This document shows, in pieces, positions 45,947-56,825 of a stretch of 64,000 nt of DNA. A program made the translations under genes and the position numbers. Under the pieces are notes generated by a model. The model was given only the letters and a program-made list of their open reading frames with translations. It was not told the origin of the DNA and did not search any database. Each line of letters begins with the position of its first letter. Position 1 is the first letter of the stretch. Origin of the DNA: Chaetomium olivaceum (lineage: Eukaryota > Ascomycota > Sordariomycetes > Sordariales > Chaetomiaceae); NCBI GenBank assembly GCA_039881045.1, contig JAYWVB010000063.1:1-64000 (forward strand). Direction: 5' to 3'.

Positions 45947-46438
45947 TTACACTCTCTGTCCTGAAATGTGGTCGCCCACGATAGTGGGAACCAGGGTGCA
46001 CGGTCTCAGAATGCACCGCGCGGTACCGCCGGGCGTGTCTATAGGTGGTGGATTAGCATAGTTCTGAGAAATCAGGGACGATTTGGCTAAAGAACACGCG
46101 AGCGAAGATGGTGCTATTACGAATAGGGGATTAGAGTCTTACAGTTAGAGTCGAGGAAGTTGATGCTGTTGCATTCCTTGGCTTGGTGGTCGCTGCAGGC
46201 CTGGAGGCAGTGGTCGAGCGTCCTCTGCTCGTCATCGGGCGGCGAACCAAAAGATCTGGTAGCCATTCTCGTTATAACCCGTTGCCGCCCCGCACGTTAT
46301 GCGGTAATTCACGCCATTAACAGTTTTGATCTAGCCGTGGATTCCCGGGCAGAGCAGTTCCGGCGGCGAGGCGTTGGCGAGGGGTCCATCCTGCGGGAAG
46401 GGGCTATCGTCGACGGGAGCGGCGGACGGGTCGGGATC
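45947..46438 (-). pseudogene. PAN/apple-domain protein, 5' exon missing, internal TAG
   Basis: Leftward coding-like sequence for an extracellular PAN/apple domain. From an acceptor at 46439 it reads DPDPSAAPVDDSPFPQDGPL, then PPELLCPGIHG, then a TAG (46331-46333) and IKTVNGVNYRITCGAATG. After NGYQIFWFAA one C is missing (about 46238), beyond which the frame gives DDEQRTLDHCLQACSDHQAK and ECNSINFLDSN. An intron (46143-46039, GTAAGA...CTAAT...TAG) joins YTPGGTARCILRPCT and a stop at 45947-45949. No first exon or signal peptide was found. The gene is divergent from a second apple-domain gene at 46669. The TAG fits CAG-to-TAG, a CpA-to-TpA change. Confidence 0.6.
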
Positions 46439-46668
46439 CTAATTGTTCTAGTCAGCAACGGGGGGTCCATTCACCAAATATGGGGTTTCGGAGGCCTGTA
46501 ACTAAGCCGTCTCTTGTAATTGTTGTCTCGGGTTCAATATCAACGGTTAAACCGCTCAATGTGTTCAGTTGACAGGACTAGTAGATGGTCATGTAGATTA
46601 CATGAGCTAACGAAAGCTCCCAACACAACATGCGGGCAGAAACGTATTGGGCTCCGGGCCGGGGCTCA

Positions 46669-47717
46669 GGGTTTGCAAAACCCTTTCGGTGCAGCAAGTA
46701 ACGACGCTCTCACCGGCGTGCCGTCAACCGGCAGCCAGAACCCCTTCAGCGGCGGCACAGCTGCCGCTCCAGCAGACTCAAATGGTAGCCAGAACCCCTT
46801 TAGTGGCGATAGTGGCAGTGGAGGTGCCGGTCCGGCGGACTCCACCGGAAGCCAAAACCCTTTCGGTGGCAGCGCCGGTTCTGGTGCCGCTGCTGGTTCA
46901 GGGGGTACCCAAAACCTCTTTCCCCATTCCTGGCGGAGGCGGGGGCTCTACAACCCCCCTCACAGACTGCCAATGCCCCGGTGGGAACATAACCCCCAGT
47001 GGCCTACGTCTCGATCAGCCGGGATGCCCGGCGACCCGGGCGGTGGAACCAACTGGTCAGGCGCTTACATACGCCAGCTCACCCGTCTGCCCAACAGGTA
47101 AGTCTCCAAGCTATGCTCGCCTGGCTCGCTCCCTGTGCCCAACAGACCGTTCAAGTTACTAACGAACAGCTCCCGGGTAACCAACCGACAGCCAGTTGTA
47201 CCAAAGCCCCGACGGCGCAACCTTTTTTATGCAGTGCTGCAGCGACGGCTCTACAACCGTGATCAACATCCTCGTGACGGCCGACTTTGGCGAGTGCATG
47301 GACGAGTGCAGCAGGACGGACCAGTGCCGCAGCGTCCAGTTCCTGGCCCACGAGCAGTCGTGGTCGGAACCATTGCACAAGTGCACCCTGAGCAAGGAAG
47401 GAGGATACTCGTCCGATGCGGGTGGCGCCGACACTCACAGCTACGCTTTCCCCATCGACCCGCCGACCATCGAGTCACCCGACTCGGCCAGCGTTCTGTG
47501 CTCAACCGAGTGCCCCTTCGCGCACGGCCAACTCTATGTTTCGTCGGTCGGCGAGTCCTTCCATATGGACTGCGGCCAGCGCCACGGTACCCAGGTTATC
47601 TACCGTGACCGCCAGCCCTTGCTCAAGGCGTGTATCGAGGCGTGCAGCCGGTTACTAGCGTGCCACAGCGTCGACTATAACATCCACCGCCAGATCTGCT
47701 ACTATGGAAAGCACTAG
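46669..47717 (+). CDS. PAN/apple-domain secreted protein with QNPF repeats, disrupted
   Basis: Likely extracellular protein with an N-terminal repeat region and two PAN/apple domains; such domains bind proteins or sugars. The repeat region has five spaced QNPF-type units (GLQNPFG, GSQNPFSGG, GSQNPFSGD, GSQNPFGGS, GTQN). A frame change near 46915 leads to FPIPGGGGGSTTPLTDCQCP. An intron (47097-47168, GTAAGT...CTAAC...CAG) is followed by a one-C slip near 47178 into QLYQSPDGATFFMQCCSDGS. Domain one has DFGECMDECSRTDQCRSVQF; domain two has DRQPLLKACIEACSRLLACH. The frame ends at a TAG (47715-47717) after CYYGKH, but stays open and Cys-rich to 47858 (SYSMGCVGACSACSGGRC), suggesting CAG-to-TAG truncation. 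No first exon with a signal peptide was found, so the 5' end is uncertain. Confidence 0.65.
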
Positions 47718-47858
47718 GGCAAGCCGACTGTTGAGGTGTCTAGATTTGCGAGCTCCTACTCTATGGGTTGCGTCGGGGCTTGCTCTGCGTGCAGCGGAGG
47801 TCGTTGCCCGACTGTGGGTTCCATCCCAGTTGCTTTCCTTGGCCAACTCAGTCCTTGA

Positions 47859-48377
47859 TTCGCCGCCTGTCCGAACCTATGTTCTCTTAACTCGTTTTTA
47901 GGAGACTCAACAGGAGATCGACGCAGACGGACGCATATTGTCACATCCAGCGTGGTATCCGTGTCCCAATAGCAGACACGAATGACAACACTGCGCAAGC
48001 CGCATCACTGGCCGCAAGTTGAGCGAAGGAACAACACAGTAAGAAGGGCCAATTGTATCTCACGAGTCGGGGAACAAGCGTCTCCGAAACCCGGACATAG
48101 TCCACCTAGGAGGCTAGGAGCGTCACTCGACTCACCGCTAGCTTTCAGCTTCCCGTTTTCTTGATGTAATGGCAACAAGATATAGGCGAGGAGGAATAGC
48201 AATTTTATCGTGACGGGCTTGGTTTTTCGGCACAAGAATCCCTTGGGCTCGTATAAGAGAGCGAAAGCTCCCCTTCCATTCCACCCTCCCCTTTCCTCCA
48301 TCGCATCACTTGACACTCTTGCTCTTTTGCTTTCGTTCACCGCTTTGGCATCATAACCGAGCCGAACCAATAACACC
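47859..48377. other. Intergenic, nothing recognised
   Basis: Promoter side of the small secreted protein gene, with a CA- and CT-rich leader just before the ATG. Frames here are shadows. Confidence 0.4.
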
Positions 48378-48829
48378 ATGAAGATGCAAAACATGATTCT
48401 CATGACCGTGACCACTTACGTTGGCGTTGGCGAAGCAATACACTGCTACACCAGCGGTTTACCCTGCTCGTGGGAAGGCAGTCTTGGGGCCCCGGTGCAA
48501 CCAGCCAGCGGTAAACCCAGCACCGCTGCCGTTGCCCCGTAAGTCCTGTGAACAGTGACATACCTACACTTGGGCACTGGTGACAAAGAAAAAGGTAGTA
48601 GATTGTTGTTAACTCTCCTTGGTGTAAAACAGCATGCGCGCCCAACACAGTCACCGTCACGACCACTGTCACTGCCACTTCCACCGTCTACTTGATCAAT
48701 CCCACTGTCGCCTCCGCCGCTACTGGCGTTTGCATGGGGCTCAACCCCCCAAAAGCCACGCTGTTCGACGCGAGCGGTAACTCGGCCTACTGCGTCCCCA
48801 TCTTTTCTGGGGGTCAGCGAGTGTGCTAA
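48378..48829 (+). CDS. Small secreted Cys-containing protein candidate
   Basis: Exon 1 (48378-48538) reads MKMQNMILMTVTTYVGVGEA, a plausible signal peptide, then IHCYTSGLPCSWEGSLGAPV. The intron starts GTAAGT at 48539 and ends at an AACAG near 48633. Exon 2 reads CAPNTVTVTTTVTATSTVYL, with later GVCMGLNPPK, AYCVPIFSGGQRVC and a stop at 48827-48829. The exon phases differ by one base: dropping one C from the CCCC at the donor would join them. Mature length would be about 100 residues with six cysteines. No known family, but the size, signal and cysteines fit secreted effector-like or cell-wall proteins. Gene model moderate to low in confidence. Confidence 0.5.
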
Positions 48830-49334
48830 ATATCACACAATAAACAGTGTTTGAGAGGAATGACTTCAAGTGTATGTCGTGGTATGGGGTCTTTGGGAGG
48901 ATGCCGACACGGCATGGCATGGTTGGACAATGGGAGCGAAACTTTAACAGACTACCTAGGTAGGTAGTATTCCGAGGCTCTAACAGTTCAGCACCATTAT
49001 TATGTACTTAACATAGGCCGGCCGAGTCCTTGGTAACCAGACTAGGACCTGGCTCATACAACCAAAATAAAAGAGAAAAAAAGCACAGGTTCATTACCAG
49101 GTTAACGGTCTCAGCCTCCCCAAGCCTTAGCCCCTCTTAGCCTGTTTCCTCCTCCAATTCTCGGTTTCCTCCAACTCTCAAGGGCGGACCAATCACATGT
49201 GAGGAGTGACAGTGACAACCACTAAACCCCTCCGACGTCCAAACCTTCTTCTTATCAAGCCCCGACAACATCTCGATCGTGCACAAACATCGTACATTTT
49301 ACCACGCCGCTACCCATAGAAAACAAACTCCAGA
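48830..49334. other. Intergenic, nothing recognised
   Basis: Terminator side of the small secreted protein and promoter of the rhodanese-fold gene. It contains AGGTAGGTAGT and pyrimidine tracts; no gene. Confidence 0.4.
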
Positions 49335-50206
49335 ATGGCAAGCACCGACGCGACCACCACTGCTCCAGCGGCGCCCTGGTATGCGGCCTACCCCGCGCCC
49401 AAGTCCGAGGTGGTGACCATCTCGCGCGAGGAAGTGCTCGAGCTTCTCAAGACGACTCCGCTCGAGAAGCGGGACTTTGTGCTGGTCGATCTGCGACGGA
49501 ATGATTTTGAGGTATGTGACTGATGTCGATCCCCGAAAGGAGGCGGGAGGGTCTCAACATGTCTGTGTGACATGGCACCGCCCGGGATCCCCCCGAGCCA
49601 TGAGACCGACCACGAATCACGGCCCTCCCCCGCCATCATGATGCATGCCTACCTGAGGTATCTACACCGATATAAATAGAGTAGAATGCAGAGATAGGCA
49701 TCTGACCACCAACCCCCCCCAACCCCCAAGTTCCGCCCCGGCAAGATCGCACCTAACACACGCATCCTCCAAACCCAGGGCGGCACCATCCGCAGCTCTC
49801 TCAACCTGCCCGCCCAGAGCCTCCCCCTGACCCTCCCCGCGGTCTACGCCACCTTCAAGGCCGCTGGCCTGCGCAAAGTCATCTTCTACTGCGGTATGTT
49901 TCATCTTTCCTACCCCCCCCTCACTCACCCAGTAGCACCCCTTATCCCCCTCCCTCCCAATCCCCAGCACGGCCATGGGTGACTATGGCTGACTGGTTAT
50001 GTATGTGTCTAGGTTCCTCCAAAGGCCGCGGTAGTCGAGCGGCGGGTTGGTTGGCCGACCATATCGCCGAGGCGGAGGACAAGGACATGCAGAGTCTGGC
50101 GCTGGCGGGCGGGATTAAGGGGTGGGTGGCCGCTGGGGGGGAGTATGTCGAGTGGGTGGAGGGGTATGAGGCGGCGGTTTGGGCGAAGGCGGGGGAGGGT
50201 TGTTAG
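49335..50206 (+). CDS. Rhodanese/Cdc25-fold protein (arsenate-reductase Acr2-like)
   Basis: Single rhodanese domain of the Cdc25/Acr2 type, 161 residues, cytosolic. Exons 49335-49511, 49779-49893, 50013-50206; introns are GT-AG and CTAAC is present in the first. The fold is visible as ISREEVLELLKTTPLEKRDF, VLVDLRRNDFE, then GGTIRSSLNLPAQSLPLTLP. The active-site loop is FYCGSSKGRGSRAAGW, a C-x5-R loop split by the second intron. In this family the Cys and Arg catalyse arsenate reduction or phosphatase-type chemistry; which applies here is not decided by sequence. The closing GGIKGWVAAGGEYVEWVEG helix is typical. Complete and undisturbed. Confidence 0.88.
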
Positions 50207-50301
50207 TTGCTTAGTTACCTAAGGTAAAGTAGGTACGTAAGTAAGTAGGCATGGTTGTGAGAGCCTGAAAAAGGAAATCTGGTTGTGTAGGTATCCTTTT
50301 A

Positions 50302-52672
50302 TTATACGCTCATTCTGCGGTCGGCGTCCGGTGTCGGTGTAAGGAGCGGCTTGTTGGTATTGGTGCGCTCGAGGATGGTGTTATCGATGCCGCTTTCTTG
50401 ACCTCTCAATCGGTCCCAAATTGAGGCGGCAAATTGATGGGTCTCGTGGTACAGTGACCCGGCGGCGTCCCATTTATCTGCAAGCCAGAGAAGCAGGATG
50501 GCGAGCACGTAGGTGATGACGCAGACGATGATGGTCGATGTCTTGAACCGCTCCACCGTCTCGGCCTGTTCCTCCCCTTCGAATAGCGGCGTGCCAAAGA
50601 GTGACTGCCGATAGGGTTAGTAGTTGCATACCATTCGACTGGCAAAAATCGGTTATGGGTATATTACCGATGTCAAGCTGGGAGGGAGATATAGCACGGT
50701 GACGACTGTAAAGACGATGACATATCGGTTCATAGTCGTCGATCTGGCTGCCTCGCGTAGAGAAGTCGCGTTGAAGAGCTGAGAGGTCAGACTTTGCTTT
50801 TTCACACTGAGGTCAGGCTCATCACTTACCCCGTCTCTCAGACTCTTGATCTCCTCGGTCTTCTCATTGATTCGTCGCATCAGACGTTCCTCGGCCCCTT
50901 TCTGAAACTCTGACAAGATCCGCCAGTTTTTCCACAGCGCCTTGTCTGTAGCCGGATCATCTCGAAGGAAGTATCGAGCATCCCAACCGGCCCGCAAAAA
51001 GCTCCCCTGGAGAAGACGCTCAGGATCCATCTCTTGCAGATCTCGGCCGGTTTCCCGTATGATGTCGCCAAAGATACGGAGTATCTCTAACGTCTTGAAG
51101 TAGACGCGGGACCGGGCGTATGAGGTGTCGAACATGAGGCCGTTGCTAGTTTCCTCATCGAGAATGTCGTTAAGCTATTGTAAGCGTGAGCAGTGTACTT
51201 CCTGGGACCCACCACACCGCCCTAAACATATGGAAACCGCTTACATTGATGTTGACTGTGTCGCCCAAAACGTCCAGACACTGAGACCATTCCGTTTCCC
51301 AGGATATCAACATGCGATGCACGGCGGACTGGAGCATGTGGTAACCAGCGTTTTTACCCTTTGCGGTGAAGTGGCGGTCTTTCCAATCGGTGAACAAATC
51401 ATTGGACGCTTGAGATTCCTGTTTCACCGACTGAAAGTCCCCGAGGAGCACAATGGTGAAGGATAACTCCCCACCGAGTTCGGACCAGCGGCACAGTACA
51501 GACATGCGGCGTTCTGTAAACGAGGGAGTTGGTGCCCCCGGGAGGGCGGGGAACTGGCCAGATTCTCGATGGCATTGAATGTAGGGTGTAAAGTCGGATT
51601 GGTCATTGACAGTGACGTTTGAGAAGCAGCGGATGGTGTGCTGATACGATATCTCGTTGTTGCCGGTCCAACCGCCGAAGCTGAAGCCTCTACCCCGGAG
51701 GCGCAGAGGTTTCCAAGGAGCGCAGAACTCGTGTAGGAAGTCGTGCACGGTCTCAAACTCCTCTTCCGGATTTACCAGGCAAACAGCGGCGATGAGCGCG
51801 AGGCGGCTGAGGGGAAGTACCCCGTTAGCCCATATGGGAGTGGTAAAGTGCCTGGTCTTGGTAAGCAGAGAGCAAGTGGCACGGGGTAGCAATTAGAGTA
51901 GTTTCTTTGGTTACCATAGTGCGCCAGGGCTGACAAGTTTGGGATATGCCATCTTGCTAACGAGCGTCTTGGCCTTGTGGCACTCATCAAGAATGGAGTT
52001 TGCCGGTGCGAGTACATCGCCGGGGCCATAAACAAGAGGGCATGCGCAGAGCATGCCGTTACGGCGAAGGTCTCTCCCAAGGATCCACCCAGAGTGCCTC
52101 GAGACGCGTTCCGTTAAGCGGTCGAGATCGAACTCAACGAGCCATTGGGCACGGAGGTTCTCGAGTTCCCCGTCCGTCAGAGGCAGTCTCTGAATCCTCG
52201 AACTAATCCTCCAGTCCCACCGTAGCTGCAACGGTTGTTTCGATCTCCGGCCGAGTGAATCCGACATGCTGAGAAACACGCGGGCCTGGTGCTGCGGCTG
52301 AATAACACTGTCCGGGCCACGCGATGAGTCTCCAATCTTTGAGATGCGAGAGAGGGTTAGGTCGCGGAACCAGTGCAAATGCTCTCGATGGCCCGAATCG
52401 AATACCCTATGGGCAAGGTCGTCGACGAGCTGTATTGTTTTGGCGCTCACCACGGATGCCTCAACGGGCGAACCAAGGGGTGGCCCTTCATCGTTGAAGT
52501 GTGGTGATAGTAGTTCAGCGGTGGCTGCATTTTCGTTGACCGCTTTTTGCGACACTATCTCTCTCAACAGGCGATTTGTTTCTTGCAGCTCACGGAAGAG
52601 GTCGGCTATGTCGAGGGGTGGTCCTGGTGACGAGCCACTCCCTTGTTCCGATTCAGGCAGGGTCGAGGACAT
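50302..52672 (-). CDS. Large fungal membrane protein with CorA-like C-terminus
   Basis: 707-residue protein in five leftward exons: 52672-51915, 51851-51245, 51174-50830, 50778-50668, 50604-50302. All splice sites and phases agree. The long soluble N-terminal part (MSSTLPESEQ start; coiled-coil-like DLFRELQETNRLLREIVSQK) has no recognised domain. The last part has EEIKSLRDG helices and two membrane segments: YVIVFTVVTVLYLPPSLTS and STIIVCVITYVLAILLLWLA, separated by SLFGTPLFE. This two-helix end resembles CorA-type Mg2+ channels, where the loop carries GMN; here it is FGT, so magnesium transport is doubtful. Fungi have many such CorA-like proteins of unknown role. A start at 52729 in the same frame is possible but less likely. 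Divergent from the p25 gene. Confidence 0.82.
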
Positions 52673-53183
52673 GTTGCGAAGATTTGGTTGGAGATTGGAA
52701 TTGGGGAGATGGAACAAAGGAAGATGCAAACTTGAATAAGGTAGTTATTTGAATTATTAAATTCCATCTGTTGATGCCTGAACTGCATACATCCCTGACG
52801 AAATCCCACACGAGACATCGATCCTTGAAACGAAATGTCGGCTGTGATACGGCGCAGCATGCGGACCGCCACTGGCGGGATCGATCAGGTTCAATCAACA
52901 TTCGATTCGAGAGGTTGGTTGGAAGGCGGGCTCGGTCGGCATGGGATGGGGTTGGGGTTAGGAGCGGCCCGTGCGGCACGCGACAGGGGGATTCTTCCCC
53001 ACATGAGATTCCCCAATCCCCCACTCCGCCTTGGAGCCTTGGATGATTTGGATGCGGATGCACCCGACGCGACGCGACATCGCACTCAATCACCAACGGT
53101 CAAAACCAGCCAGTACCTTGACGACTTGATCCCCGCCATTCAAAATCCCCGAAACCACGGCCGAATAATTAAAAACAGCCAAA
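52673..53183. promoter_or_regulatory. Divergent promoter region, CorA-like gene and p25
   Basis: 511 bp between two start codons facing away from each other. Open frames here are shadows. No specific element was identified. Confidence 0.45.
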
Positions 53184-53856
53184 ATGTCATCGAGGAGACC
53201 ACCGAGGGGAGAATACATCGAGACGGACACGGGCAATAAAGTGGCTCGCAAGGCCACGCTCGTGGGAACCCAAAACATTATGCTCGGAGGCAAGACCGTC
53301 ATTCAACCCGAAGTCATGATCCGGGGCGACTTGGTTCGGACTATCCAGGTACCATCTCAGTCGGGTGCCGCCCCGAATAACACGGCCGTATCGATTGGCC
53401 GTTACTGCTTCCTGAGCCGGGGCTGTTGTCTGCGTCCACCAGGCCGTTTGTACAAGGGGTGCGTTCGTCTCACTATCTGGCACTGGGTAGCCCGGAATAC
53501 AAATGACAATAATCTAATCTAACAATGAACACCACAGAGCATTCACCTTTATGCCTCTCCGCATGGGCGACCACGTCTTCGTCGGCGCCGGCTCTGTCGT
53601 GCAGGCCGCCCAGGTTGGTAGCCACGTCCACATCGGCGCCAGGGTCTCCGTCGGCGAGTTCGCCATCATCAAGGACTACGTCCGCATTCTTGATGGCACT
53701 GTCGTCCCCCCTAACATGGTCATCCCGAGCTTCAGCATTGTCGCCGGACAACCAGCCCGCCTGATCGGAGAGGTACCCGAAGGCGGTCACGAGGCCTTTG
53801 AGCTACGCGATATCTACAAGACGGTCGGCAACAACCCCCAGCCTGTTCCGCATTGA
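53184..53856 (+). CDS. ro-12: Dynactin subunit p25 (left-handed beta-helix)
   Basis: Pointed-end subunit of dynactin, the dynein cofactor for nuclear and vesicle movement. It corresponds to human DCTN5 and, to my knowledge, Neurospora ro-12. Exons 53184-53458 and 53538-53856; intron GTGCGT...CACAG splits a Gly codon; 197 residues. It begins MSSRRPPRGEYIETDTGNKV, followed by hexapeptide-repeat turns of a left-handed beta-helix: NIMLGGKTVIQPEVMIRGDL, SIGRYCFLSRGCCLRPP, MGDHVFVGAGSVVQAAQVGS, HIGARVSVGEFAIIKDYVRI. The C-terminus AGQPARLIGEVPEG is typical. Full length and intact, a good anchor for ancestry. Confidence 0.92.
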
Positions 53857-54062
53857 GGGCGCATGGCAGAATAGAGTTTTGTGATAGGTTTGCCCAGGAC
53901 GTGTCCTCGTCAATGACCACGAAAAGGTCAAACCAATGATACCCACCACCTTCTACGAGACATAGGTCGCTATGCCTAAAGAAACGTCGTGTTCATACTA
54001 TTAAATCGGCATAAGTCTACCCGCGACTGCGAAGCCTATGACTTGCGCTCCAACGCCCGGTA

Positions 54063-55188
54063 TCATTTACCAATCTGCACATGCTTGTGGTCCGTCACCC
54101 TGGCCGACTTTAGCTTCAACCAGCTCTCGGCGTTCTCCTTCACGCTCTCTTCCAGCGTCCGCCAGCCGCCTTGCTGGCCTAGCCGCGCCAACAGCTCGGC
54201 TCCTCGCTCATTCGGCACCTCGGTCTGGTCCCACCCTAGGTCCTTCACCTTGGCCATCTTATCGGCGTGCTCCGGATACAACCTCCTTCAGAATCTCGGC
54301 CACCCGGAAGAAGCTGTACCGCGCGCCAAACCCGAAGATGCGCTCTCTGTCTACCACGGGCGCTGTCGCCAGTAGTGCGACATACAACCGGCCGGCATCC
54401 CGGCAATCTGCAAACCACTGCGGCTGCATCAGGTTCAGCATGTCCACGTGGGTATTCTCCCCACCCAATGCGCCATGCCTGCCGTGCTCGGAATCCCCTG
54501 GTTCTCCGGATCCAGACACTCTCCCAGCACCGTATCCAACAACACCGTGTTGAACGCATACTTCGGCTTCTCCCTGCGCACCCACTCCCACACACCCTGC
54601 TCAATAAGCGTCTTGAACGCCATAAACCCCGCCAACCCCTTCTTCTCCGGCGCCACCGCTGTATCCCTCGCCAGCGCCACCGCCTCCTCATTCCAACTCT
54701 CCCCCGTCAACCTGACCTTCTTGCTCGCATCCGGCGTCCAGACCGCCCACGCCGAACTCGTAAACGCCACCGCCTTCACCCCTTCCTCCCTCGCCGCCGC
54801 CTCCAACAGCCCCACCTGCCACGCCAACTCCGCCCTCGCCGCCCCATCCGCATCCCGCACCCTCAGATCCACCGCCCCCAACACGTGCGCAATCCCGGAC
54901 ACCCCCTCCACCGCCGCCTCCCATACCCCCGGGGCCGCAACGTCGGGAATCTCGTGCAGCGTGAACCGCCCGGCGCCGTGGCGCGCGTCGAAGAGCCGCT
55001 GGAGGTAGGCGCACCGGGCGGGGGAGCGCACGGTGCCGCGCACGCGGAAGCCGGCGGCGAGGAGCTGGTCAGCGGCGTGCGAGGCAATGAGGCCGTTGGC
55101 CGCCGTTACGAGGATGAGGGCGGAGGGGGGCAGGGTGGGGTGGCGGTGGGTTGGGGGATGCGGAGGGGGGAGTGTTACGGGCCGGCAT
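54063..55188 (-). CDS. NAD(P)-dependent reductase (extended SDR), three frame breaks
   Basis: Leftward oxidoreductase of the extended short-chain dehydrogenase / aldehyde-reductase-II type, acting on carbonyls with NADPH in the cytosol. Start MPARNTPPSA at 55188. A shift near 55130, in a run of six C, leads to ALILVTAANGLIASHAADQL, with TAANGLIA as the Gly-rich cofactor loop (TGxxGxxG-like). Then RVRGTVRSPARCAYLQ, GIAHVLGAVDLRV and VKAVAFTSSAWAVW. After GMAHWVG one G is missing near 54458; the frame continues as ENTHVDMLNLMQPQWFADCR. Near 54282 it slips again into LYPEHADKMAKVKDLGWDQT and ends at 54063. The catalytic YxxxK is not obvious: FMAFKTLIEQ has Phe in place of Tyr. Family call firm, activity doubtful. 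Confidence 0.72.
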
Positions 55189-56062
55189 CTTAGGTGGTTC
55201 CATGTGGGGGGCTTGGAGGCTTGTGGGTTCGTTGGTGTTGGTGGTGGGTTTGGTTTTATTAGTGGTGTCTGGTCGTAAGTAAGGTAGTTGGGCGATCTAA
55301 GGGGTGTTACTACTCCCAGTGGAATGGCTGATGGATCGGGAAGAGGAAACGCGGGGTTTAAGAGCAGGGTCTGGGAGCTACCTATGCGGTCGTTTGCAAC
55401 TGCAGGGTATAACGTTGCTCGGGGTTCAGTTGGGGTAGCCCGATCTCTGTGTCGCGTAGCTGCCCCGATTTGTCAGAAAAGTCACAATAGGGCAGGCAGC
55501 TATTGGTCTTCGCAGTGGGCAGCTACTTGTCTCACTCTCGCGGCTGCTTGCATTCTATCTAGCCGCCGAGGGCTGATCGTCCTGGTATCCTCGCGTGATT
55601 TGGCGAGGTCCTACACTCTGATTTGCCGTTAGAATCAAACGGACGTCGTCAAAAAAAAAATAAGCCAATGGATTTAGTTGGTCATATCTATTCAACCCAC
55701 GTCGAGAGCTGTCTATAGAATCACAGGGATACCTAGCTGATTGCTCGTGGTAGATCTCCCAGAGCATCCACTCCTTGCTAAATCCAGATTGCTACGAACA
55801 GCTGTTTTTTGGATGCCGATCTCCTCGTTATGACCAGACTCAAAGAACCCTCACCCACCGGGTACCCTTCAGGTTACCCCCGAACACAACAATTGCTTTA
55901 TTCCATCCGCAGGATTTTGGGGTGTGTGGAACAACAATGAACATAATGGCAATAAACCGAACGTTAATAGACATTGCGCACCCCCAACCTGGGGCTTATG
56001 CCCCAGCGGCAGCCTACCACACCTCTTAAACCGCTAAGAACATACTCCCACAAGACGCCAAC
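55189..56062. other. Intergenic, nothing recognised
   Basis: Promoter side of the reductase and of the SG-repeat gene; GC-rich then AT-richer. No gene seen. Confidence 0.4.
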
Positions 56063-56744
56063 ATGTGTCTCCTCCACATCCCCCAGCACCCCTGGTGTCA
56101 TTGCACAGACCCAACCGCCGTCGACAACCTCGGCAAACTGCTCTGCAACCACCACGTCTGGATCGACTCGACCAGCGTCGCCCACCTCAAGCCCGCCCCG
56201 TCCTCCCCCTCCTCCCCCGGCCCCGGCCAAACCCACGTCGGCGCCCTCCTCTCCCATGTCCCCCGCCCCGCTCCGCACTGGGAGCACTGCTCCCTCTACC
56301 GCGCCGCCCACCCTCCCGCCACTGACAACCCCCAACAGAAGAAAAGCAAGAGCAAAACTAACCCTCCCCAGCACCACACTCAAACAGAAAAAGGGGGCGA
56401 CGAGCTCTCCTGCCCGGCCACGCTCCTCCGCCTCTCGCGCCGCGCCGGCTCCCTGCGCGGCTACAAGCGCTTTTACCCCTGGGACGGCATGTGCGCGGCA
56501 TGCGACTGGCCTGAGGGCGGCCACGCCGCGCGTGCCGGCCGTAGAGACAGCCTGGGTGGCATTGGGCTGGGGTTGGTGCCGCTGAAGTGGACGCGTTGGG
56601 CGGGGCGGGAGGTGCGTGCCAAGCGGGAGGTGCGGACGGAAAGGGAGGCGGTGGGCTCGAGGTTTTCGTTTTCTTCTTCTTCGGGGAGGAGGAGGAGGGT
56701 GCGCTCTCTTCTGGATCTGAGTCGGAAGGGGGTGCTGGGTATGA

Positions 56745-56825
<81 letters not shown>

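Noticed and set aside
45511..45984. Rightward 157-codon frame
   Set aside because: No recognisable domain, and it runs into the 3' end of the apple-domain gene on the other strand.
3050..47717. Recoding of TAG as a sense codon in this organism
   Set aside because: Intact genes in the window do not use in-frame TAG internally, and the four cases have a simpler explanation in CpA-to-TpA mutation.
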